Shown here: positions 6,265 through 11,316 of the stretch, in pieces
How the letters are laid out: each line of letters starts with the position of its first letter
Position numbering within the stretch: the stretch's first letter is position 1
Assembly: GCA_039812545.1 (NCBI GenBank)
Contig: JBDIAR010000115.1
Location: forward strand, 1 to 11,316
DNA length: 11,316 nt
Direction: 5' to 3'
Source: JBDIAR01 sp039812545
Lineage (GTDB): Bacteria > Actinomycetota > Actinomycetes > Actinomycetales > Dermatophilaceae
Translations under genes and position numbers: made by a program
Notes under the pieces: generated by a model
What the model was told of the DNA's origin: nothing
The model's input: the letters and a program-made list of their open reading frames with translations, nothing else
The model's database searches: none

Positions 6265-7713
6265 ATGACTCGCGTAATGTTCCACGGCGGCACGAGCATG
6301 CCCCTGGAGATGCACAAGGTCCGGATCGTCCAGAAGCTCAACCTGCCGCCCATCGAGGCGCGCCTGGCGGCGATGGAGGGAGCCGGCAACAACACCTTCC
6401 TGCTGCGCAATCGCGACGTGTTCATGGACATGCTGACCGACAGCGGCGTCAACGCCATGAGCGATCGCCAGCAGGCGGCGATGCTGACGGCCGACGACAG
6501 TTACGCGGGATCGGCGACCTACGACCGGCTCTTCGACAAGCTGCACGACGTCTTCGGTATGCCGTACTTCCTGCCGACCCACCAGGGCCGCGCCGCCGAA
6601 CACCTCATCGCCCGCACCTTCGTCACCGAGGGCTCGGTCGTCCCGATGAACTACCACTTCACGACGACGAAGGCGCACATCGTCCTGATGGGAGGCCGGG
6701 TCGAGGAGCTCTACACCGACGAGGGGCTGAAGGTCACCAGCAGCCACCCGTTCAAGGGCAATCTCGACGTCGACCGGCTCCGGGCGTTGATCGTCGAGGT
6801 CGGCACGGACGCCATCCCGTTCGTGCGCCTCGAAACCGGGACCAATCTCATCGGCGGCCAGCCGCACTCGCTGCAGAACGTCCGCGACCTGCGGGCGGTA
6901 TGTGACGAGTTCGGGCTACTGCTCGTCATGGACGCCTCGCTGCTCTCGGACAACCTGTGGTTCATCAAGTCACGCGAGGACTCCGAGAAGGACCGGTCGA
7001 TCGCCCAGATCACCCGCGAGATCGCCGACCTGTGCGACATCGTCTACTTCTCGGCGCGCAAGATCACCTGCGCCCGCGGCGGCGGCATCCTCATCCGCGA
7101 CGAGGAGATCTACAAGCGGATGCGCGGTCTGGTTCCGCTGTATGAGGGGTTCCTCACGTATGGCGGGATGTCGGTCCGCGAGATGGAGGCCATGACGATC
7201 GGGCTGGACGAGCTGCTCGACGAGGACAATATTTGCCAGGGCCCGCTGTTCATCGAGCACATGGTCGGTGAGCTGGCCCGCCGTGGCGTCCCCGTCATCA
7301 CCCCGCCGGGCGGCCTGGGCTGCCACCTCAACGCGCTCGCCTTCCTCGACCACGTCCCCCAGCACCAGTACCCCGCCGGTGCACTGGCCGCCGCCCTCTA
7401 CATCGCCAGCGGCGTGCGCGGAATGGAGCGCGGGACCCTCTCCGAGCAGCGCGACGAGTTCGGCGTCGAGCCGATGGCCGAGATGGAACTCGTCCGCCTC
7501 GCCATGCCGCGTCGCGTCTTCACCCTCTCCCAGGTCTCGTATGCCATCGACCGGATCAGTTGGCTGTACGAGAACCGGGCGCTGATCGGCGGCCTGACCT
7601 GGGTGGAGGAGCCAGAGGTGCTCCGGTTCTTCTACGGTCGGCTGGCGCCGACGACCGACTGGCCGAACCAACTGGTCGCCAAGTTCCGCGCGGACCTGGG
7701 CGACAGCCTGTAG
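6265..7713 (+). CDS. PLP-dependent beta-eliminating lyase, tryptophanase / tyrosine phenol-lyase family
   Basis: A 482-residue fold-type-I PLP enzyme alignable along its length to TnaA and tyrosine phenol-lyase (TPL), which split tryptophan or tyrosine into indole or phenol plus pyruvate and ammonia. Visible family residues: Tyr80 (SYAGS), PTHQGRAAE (104-112), FTTT (132-135), Asn194 in NLIGGQP, cofactor Asp223 (VMDAS), Schiff-base Lys266 (SARK), YGGM (299-302), Arg411 (VRLAMPRR). Specificity-region residues look TPL-like from recalled sequences: Arg389 in MERG (TPL Arg381; Ile in TnaA) and Phe455/Phe456 (TPL Phe448/449; His463 in TnaA). Odd points: the lysine before the Schiff-base lysine is Arg265, and the usual arginine near the cofactor (DxxR) is Leu226. 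Automatic annotation would probably say tryptophanase; substrate is open. The in-frame stop at 6253-6255 makes ATG 6265 the first usable ATG. It is probably transcribed alone. Confidence 0.87.
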   Translation: MTRVMFHGGTSMPLEMHKVRIVQKLNLPPIEARLAAMEGAGNNTFLLRNRDVFMDMLTDSGVNAMSDRQQAAMLTADDSYAGSATYDRLFDKLHDVFGMPYFLPTHQGRAAEHLIARTFVTEGSVVPMNYHFTTTKAHIVLMGGRVEELYTDEGLKVTSSHPFKGNLDVDRLRALIVEVGTDAIPFVRLETGTNLIGGQPHSLQNVRDLRAVCDEFGLLLVMDASLLSDNLWFIKSREDSEKDRSIAQITREIADLCDIVYFSARKITCARGGGILIRDEEIYKRMRGLVPLYEGFLTYGGMSVREMEAMTIGLDELLDEDNICQGPLFIEHMVGELARRGVPVITPPGGLGCHLNALAFLDHVPQHQYPAGALAAALYIASGVRGMERGTLSEQRDEFGVEPMAEMELVRLAMPRRVFTLSQVSYAIDRISWLYENRALIGGLTWVEEPEVLRFFYGRLAPTTDWPNQLVAKFRADLGDSL

Positions 7714-7714
7714 T

Positions 7715-7743
7715 CCGGAGGGGTCCGGCCTACGGAACGGACC
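7715..7743 (+). terminator. Weak GC-rich hairpins after the lyase gene
   Basis: Immediately after the TAG stop, CCGGA (7715-7719) pairs with TCCGG (7724-7728) across a GGGG loop; alternatively GGTCCG (7722-7727) pairs with CGGACC (7738-7743). The two hairpins are mutually exclusive. Neither has a T-tract, so termination is only a possibility. Confidence 0.3.
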
Positions 7744-7769
7744 GGCGCAGCGGAAGCCGTCACCCGGCA

Positions 7770-7775
7770 TACTCT
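7770..7775 (+). promoter_or_regulatory. -10-like hexamer just upstream of the acyltransferase GTG start
   Basis: TACTCT fits TANNNT and ends 5 nt before the GTG at 7781. No Shine-Dalgarno is present, so a leaderless mRNA is possible. No clear -35 is seen. The hexamer overlaps a copy of the dispersed GGCATAC word (7766-7772), the only one of the 24 outside a coding region. Confidence 0.35.
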
Positions 7776-7780
7776 GCGCC

Positions 7781-9169
7781 GTGACCCTACCCACACCATC
7801 GGCCGGACCCGTCCGACACAACGCGGCTGACGCCCTCGCGGCGGCCACCCCCGCGGATCGGGATCGGTTCGCCGACGCGATGCGGGTCGGCTCGCTGCTC
7901 GTCGTCATCCTCGGGCACTGGCTGATGGTGGCCGTGACCCCGGACGGTCGCATCGACAATGCCCTCAGGGCCGTGCCCGCGCTGCAACCGCTGACGTGGG
8001 TGCTGCAGGTCATGCCGTTGTTCTTCCTGGTCGGCGGCGTCGCGCACGCGCACGCCTTGGAGCGGGTCGCCGGCCCCGGCGCCGCCCTCGAACCCGGCGG
8101 GTATGCCGCGTTCGTGCGGTCCCGCGCCGTGCGGTTGCTGCGGCCGAGTGGCGCCTTCCTGCTCGTCTGGCTGGCCGTCGGCGTCCTCGCCGATCGGGCC
8201 GGCTGGACCCGTGGCGACCAGGGCAAGCTGATTTCATCGGCCCTGGTCGCCGTCCCGCAACTGTTGTGGTTCGTCGGGATCTATCTCGGGGTCGCGGCGT
8301 GCGCACCGCTGATGTGGCGACTGCACCGGCGGTTCGGGCTGCGGGTGGTGGTCGTCCTCGTCGCCGCGGCGGCCGTGGTGGACGTGCTGCGGTTCCGGGC
8401 CGACCAGGCCCTGCTGGCCAATCTCAACTTCGCCCTGGTCTGGCTCGCGGTACACCAACTGGGGTTCGGCTGGCGCGACGGGAGCCTGTCGGCCCGAGTC
8501 GGAGCGGCGCTGCTCGGGTTCGGTGCGGTCGGGCTGGCGGCCTGCCTGCTGTTCGGACCGTACCCCGTCTCGATGGTCGGCCTGCCCGGGGACACCGTCT
8601 CGAACATGGCCCCGCCGACCTTCGCCCTGCTGTGTCAGGGGTTGGCGCTGATCGGTGCGGTCGCCCTGGCGCGCGGGCCCGCGCAGCGCGTGCTGCGTCG
8701 ACCGCGGATCTGGTATGCCGTGGCCGCCGCCGGCCGGTATGCCATGACCGCGTTCCTCTGGCATCTGACCGCGTTGATGCTGGTGATCCTCGGTCTGCGA
8801 GCGCTCGGGGTCCGACTGCCCGAGGTCGGCTCGGGGCTCTGGTGGATGACGCGGCCGCTGTGGTTCGTCCTGTTGGCGCTGCCGACCGCGGCCCTGGTGA
8901 CCGTGTTCGTGCGCTGGGACCGTGGCGGCAGTGATCGTGGCGGCAGTCGGGGAGCAAGCGGTTCCGTCCCGGCGTGGGCGGATCCGGTGGCCGCCCTCGC
9001 TGCGGCGACTCTCTTCCTCGGGATCTTGATGATCTCCATCGCCGGCGTGGACGTCCTGGGCGGAGCGCCACAGTTCTTCCTTCTCGGGGAGATCACCCCG
9101 GCATACGGATTGCTCGTCGTGGCCGGTGGCGGGCTGCTGCTGGAACTCAGTTCGCGAGCCGATAGATGA
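7781..9169 (+). CDS. Acyltransferase-3 family multipass membrane protein
   Basis: A 462-residue polytopic protein with about ten or more hydrophobic segments from residue 38 to 455. After a short cytoplasmic N-terminus (ending ADRDRFADAMR) comes the first helix with His46 (ILGHWLM), in the position of the conserved first-helix histidine of acyltransferase-3 proteins (OafA/NodX/WecH type). RSRAVRLLRP (113-122) matches the family's RxxR...P motif after an early helix. Members transfer acetyl or other acyl groups to extracytoplasmic sugars, lipids or peptidoglycan; the substrate here is unknown. A Gly/Ser/Arg-rich loop (381-395) precedes the last two or three helices. GTG at 7781 is the first start consistent with the family N-terminus. 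The 3' end overlaps the convergent protease gene by 23 bp. Confidence 0.83.
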   Translation: MTLPTPSAGPVRHNAADALAAATPADRDRFADAMRVGSLLVVILGHWLMVAVTPDGRIDNALRAVPALQPLTWVLQVMPLFFLVGGVAHAHALERVAGPGAALEPGGYAAFVRSRAVRLLRPSGAFLLVWLAVGVLADRAGWTRGDQGKLISSALVAVPQLLWFVGIYLGVAACAPLMWRLHRRFGLRVVVVLVAAAAVVDVLRFRADQALLANLNFALVWLAVHQLGFGWRDGSLSARVGAALLGFGAVGLAACLLFGPYPVSMVGLPGDTVSNMAPPTFALLCQGLALIGAVALARGPAQRVLRRPRIWYAVAAAGRYAMTAFLWHLTALMLVILGLRALGVRLPEVGSGLWWMTRPLWFVLLALPTAALVTVFVRWDRGGSDRGGSRGASGSVPAWADPVAALAAATLFLGILMISIAGVDVLGGAPQFFLLGEITPAYGLLVVAGGGLLLELSSRADR

Positions 9170-11039
9170 ACGCGGCCATCGCCTCGCGGGTCACCGGCAG
9201 GGCCGGGCGGTAGGTGCGGTCGGCGTAGCCGGTCGAGATGCCCTGCGCCGACATCCAGGCGATCTCCTTGAAGAACGGCGCGGACGTCGCGACGTCGGTG
9301 AACGGCGAACGGGAGGGGGCGCCCGAGGCGGCCTTGGCATACCGGCACATGAAGGCCGCCATTGCCTCCCGGGTGACCGAACCCGTGGGCCGGAAGGTTC
9401 CGTCGCCGTAGCCGGTCGTGATCTTGCGGGACGCCATCCAGGTGATCTGCTTGTAGAACGGGTGACTGGTGGGCACGTCGCTGAACGGGGAGCGCGCGGG
9501 CGCGGTGAACGCGGGCGAACCGGCGAGCCGGTACATGAAGGCGGCCATCGCCTCGCGGCTGATCGAGTCGAGCGGGCGGTAGTGACGCGTGCCGTTGGCG
9601 AGCAGCCAGCCGGTGCTGATCCCCTTGGCGGCCAGCCAGTTGATCTCGGTGCGGAACGGGCTGGCGCCGATGTCGACGAAGTTGAACGTGCTCGTGGGGG
9701 CCGTCTTCGCCAGCACCGGAGTGGTTGCCGTGCTCGTCGTGGCCGGCGTTTGAGCGACGGTGATGACGAACTCGCCGCGGGAGCCGTAGGTGGAGTATCC
9801 CGACGAACCGGCGCCCGAGACGACGGCGTAGTAGGTGCCGGCGCCCAGGGTCAGCGACGCCCGCGCGTCCAGGCCGGCCGCGGTGGCCGACGTGAGGGCG
9901 GCGACACCGGGGTTCACGGTGGCGAGCACCTGGCCGCCGGAGTTGAGCACGAAGAGTTGGATGTCGAGGTTGCCGCCGGCGAAGCGGGGGGTGGCGGCGA
10001 AGGTCGCCGTCCCACCGGCGTGCTGGTACACGAAGTAGTCCTTGTCCTGGGGGCCCACGACGACGCCGGAGGAGGCGCGCGTCGTGGTCAGCGCGGCGGC
10101 GGTCGCCATCGTCGTCGAGCTGTTCGTCCGGTATGCCAGTCCGTGCGCCGCCATCACCGCGTAGTCGTCCTCGCGGTTCGTGGCACCGGCGAACTCGCCG
10201 CGGTCGAACTGGGTGACCGGCTTGCCGTACGAGTTCCCCATGATCGGCGCCCAGACTCCCGATCCGGCGTAGTAGCCGCCGCTGCTCGTGGTGTCGTGGT
10301 GCAGGCCCAGGGTGTGCCCGGCCTCGTGCGCGGCGGCCTCGGCGATGTAGGGCGCGGAGTTCAGGCCGTTGCGGGTGAAGACGAAGGCCGGCTGGTAGGT
10401 GGCGTGCCCCTGGGTGTAGTTGAAGACGCCCACGAAGGACTTCCCGCCGCAGCCGCAGGTCCCCGCTCCGAAGTCGGAGGTCGGCGTGATCAGGACGCGG
10501 GTCCCGTACACCGGGTCGGTGGCGTCCGAGCGGTCGATCGCGCCGGCCGCCGGGACCTTCGTGGTGACGTTGACGTCGAAGGCCTGGTAGTCGGCGGACA
10601 CCCGGTTCCAGATCGTGTAGACCGCCTGGCGTTCGGTGGCGTTGAACGTGGTGGGGTCGGCGTCGATGCTCCACGCCGGCGTCTTGACCGAGGGCTGGGT
10701 GCTGGAGTTCCACGCGGTGCCGGTGATCGTCCCACCCGTGAAGTCGAGGTAGATGGTGCGCTGCGAGCCGGCCCGCGAGTTCAGCGCGAAGACGTCGGTA
10801 CCGGCCGGGACGGCCATCAGGTCGGCGGTGGAGAAGGTGGTCCCGGTGGCGGCGGCGAGTGCGTCCGCGGTCGCCGGGGCCTCGTCGTACATGACCTCGG
10901 GGGTGAGCGCGGCCACCGTGGCAACCGAACCGCCGGACCGGGCGGGGCCGGTGTCCGACGTGGTCGACAGCAGGCCCGCGGACACGGCCACGGCGATGCC
11001 GGCGGCGGCGAGCTTGGTCGCGGCGGCCTTGATCTTCAT
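9147..11039 (-). CDS. Secreted metzincin-type zinc metalloprotease with three C-terminal SLH domains
   Basis: A 630-residue exported protein. The N-terminus (lysines at 2, 4 and 9, hydrophobic 10-24) is a signal peptide; a probable propeptide runs to about residue 90. The catalytic domain (about 93-305) carries the HExxHxxGxxH zinc motif with His238, Glu239, His242, Gly245, His248 followed by Asp249, and a Met-turn candidate Met267 (PIMGN), as in reprolysin-like metzincins. Cys195 and Cys197 lie in a Gly-rich loop upstream. Residues about 325-430 resemble a PPC-like beta domain (DKDYFVY, GTYYAVV). Three S-layer-homology repeats occupy about 452-508, 516-569 and 577-630 (repeated REAMAAFMYR, F.DV...PF, ITTGY.DGTFRP), suggesting cell-wall attachment. 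Start at 11039 is supported by AGGAG 9 nt upstream. Substrate unknown; nutrient acquisition or surface processing are plausible. The stop is inside the convergent acyltransferase gene. Confidence 0.92.
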   Translation of the reverse strand: MKIKAAATKLAAAGIAVAVSAGLLSTTSDTGPARSGGSVATVAALTPEVMYDEAPATADALAAATGTTFSTADLMAVPAGTDVFALNSRAGSQRTIYLDFTGGTITGTAWNSSTQPSVKTPAWSIDADPTTFNATERQAVYTIWNRVSADYQAFDVNVTTKVPAAGAIDRSDATDPVYGTRVLITPTSDFGAGTCGCGGKSFVGVFNYTQGHATYQPAFVFTRNGLNSAPYIAEAAAHEAGHTLGLHHDTTSSGGYYAGSGVWAPIMGNSYGKPVTQFDRGEFAGATNREDDYAVMAAHGLAYRTNSSTTMATAAALTTTRASSGVVVGPQDKDYFVYQHAGGTATFAATPRFAGGNLDIQLFVLNSGGQVLATVNPGVAALTSATAAGLDARASLTLGAGTYYAVVSGAGSSGYSTYGSRGEFVITVAQTPATTSTATTPVLAKTAPTSTFNFVDIGASPFRTEINWLAAKGISTGWLLANGTRHYRPLDSISREAMAAFMYRLAGSPAFTAPARSPFSDVPTSHPFYKQITWMASRKITTGYGDGTFRPTGSVTREAMAAFMCRYAKAASGAPSRSPFTDVATSAPFFKEIAWMSAQGISTGYADRTYRPALPVTREAMAAFIYRLAN

Positions 11040-11048
11040 GGGGAGCTT

Positions 11049-11053
11049 CTCCT
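11049..11053 (-). promoter_or_regulatory. Ribosome-binding site of the metalloprotease gene, within a small hairpin
   Basis: On the minus strand AGGAG lies 9 nt before the ATG at 11039. Its GGAG can pair with CTCC three bases further on (11045-11042), forming a 4-bp stem that could partly mask the site. The stem is short, so regulation through it is speculative; its role as ribosome-binding site is likely. Confidence 0.6.
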
Positions 11054-11153
11054 GCGAGGTGGTCGGCTGTTCTCCGGTGCCTCCACCTTCGCGGGCCGAC
11101 CCACGAGGACCGATCGAGGAATCGTGAGGAGATGCTTGCCTTCCGACGAGCCA

Positions 11154-11199
11154 ATTATGTGCGCTTTAACCCCTTCTGACCTCTTTGCACCTTTTGACC
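11154..11199 (-). promoter_or_regulatory. Candidate promoter of the metalloprotease with phased direct repeats
   Basis: Reading the minus strand, CATAAT (11159-11154) matches five of six bases of TATAAT and would give a 5' leader of about 110 nt. Upstream of it four similar units, GGTCAAAA, GGTGCAAA, GGTCAGAA and GGTTAAA, occupy 11199-11165 with starts 8, 10 and 10 bp apart. They cover the place of the -35 box, which is itself poor (AGGTCA at 11182-11177). This is the layout of an activator-dependent promoter. The rest of the upstream sequence (11200-11316) shows no gene I can support. Confidence 0.4.
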
Positions 11200-11316
11200 C
11201 CTCGGCCCGGTCAGCATGGCGTCAAGGAACGGTTGCGTTCGTGAAGATTCGGGACCGGGATGCCCGGCGAGTTCACCGGAGCGTCGGGTGGGGGACGCCG
11301 GCCCGTCGCCGCGATG

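Larger units (their letters stand above)
427..10138. repeat. Dispersed short word GTATGCCR / YGGCATAC, 24 copies
   Basis: GTATGCC on the plus strand starts at 992, 2035, 2516, 2866, 4213, 5513, 5710, 6557, 7539, 8101, 8713, 8737 and 10131; its complement GGCATAC starts at 427, 793, 1849, 2849, 3576, 3603, 5235, 6021, 7766, 9100 and 9336. Seventeen of the 24 extend to GGTATGCC/GGCATACC. In motif orientation the next base is G in 18 and A in 6, never C or T. Twenty-three copies lie in genes, in all three frames, and one in an intergenic region. What it does is unknown. Confidence 0.85.

Noticed and set aside
427..10138. The dispersed GTATGCC word as an FtsK-orienting (KOPS) or Chi-type sequence.
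   Set aside because: Such words are strongly strand-biased along a chromosome arm; here the orientations are 13 and 11 and mixed within single genes. A genome-wide skew test would be needed to revisit this.
427..10138. The dispersed word as a CRISPR, integron attC or insertion-sequence end.
   Set aside because: Copies are 8-9 bp, irregularly spaced and mostly inside intact genes, with no conserved flanks, target duplications or associated nuclease or recombinase gene.
8635..11154. An 839-codon minus-strand frame covering the protease and part of the acyltransferase.
   Set aside because: Its product is Arg/His/Pro-rich shadow sequence without domains, and it overlaps two genes with clear families in other frames.
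11241..11316. A GTG-started frame (MKIRDRDARRVHRS...) open to the window end, possibly the start of a divergent gene.
   Set aside because: Only 25 codons are visible, third-position GC is not as high as in the other genes, and the AAGGAA upstream is spaced about 11 nt away; too little to support a gene.

Overview
The window is about 11.3 kb of very GC-rich DNA (roughly 70% by eye) with tightly packed genes, GTG as well as ATG starts, ATGA stop/start overlaps and actinobacterial families (an SCO6745/SalK-type protein, SLH-domain secreted proteins). It comes from a high-GC actinomycete. The SLH-tailed metalloprotease leans towards a Micrococcales-type organism, but that placement is a guess. 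I see no rRNA, tRNA, CRISPR array, transposase or phage gene. It looks like ordinary chromosome rather than an island.

Left edge (1-125): a 10-bp inverted repeat and a fourfold 11-bp tandem repeat lie just beyond the end of a minus-strand operon. That operon (1657 down to 126) encodes an NAD-dependent epimerase/dehydratase-like protein and a left-handed beta-helix gamma-carbonic-anhydrase-like protein, translationally coupled by an ATGA overlap. A 63-bp divergent spacer with a 7-7-7 dyad separates it from the next operon.

Plus-strand operon (1721-6187): a 910-residue fusion of a secreted serine hydrolase (CocE/Xaa-Pro peptidase S15 type, catalytic triad and C-terminal beta domain visible), one membrane helix, and a cytoplasmic ABC ATPase. 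It is followed with ATGA overlap by an ABC-2 permease, then after 25 bp by an SCO6745/SalK family protein. The first two genes look like one export complex with a hydrolase built into its ATPase subunit.

Middle right (6265-9169, plus strand): a PLP-dependent beta-eliminating lyase of the tryptophanase/tyrosine phenol-lyase family, with tyrosine-phenol-lyase-like specificity residues but two altered cofactor-pocket residues. After it comes a multipass acyltransferase-3 family membrane protein. Both have a -10-like hexamer 5-6 nt from the start codon and no Shine-Dalgarno, suggesting leaderless mRNAs.

Right end (11039-9147, minus strand): a secreted zinc metalloprotease (HEAGHTLGLHHD) with a beta domain and three S-layer-homology repeats. 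Its 3' end overlaps the acyltransferase gene by 23 bp. Upstream lies a candidate promoter carrying four GGTNNAAA-like repeats at 10, 10 and 8 bp spacing.

The most unusual signal runs through the whole window and is not tied to one gene. The heptamer GTATGCC (or its complement) occurs 24 times, 17 of them as GGTATGCC, and every copy is followed by a purine. About one heptamer would be expected by base composition. Copies lie in every gene except the ABC-2 permease's first 785 bases, in all three reading frames and both orientations, and force otherwise rare codons. It behaves like a genome-wide recognition word (uptake, protein-binding or methylation site).
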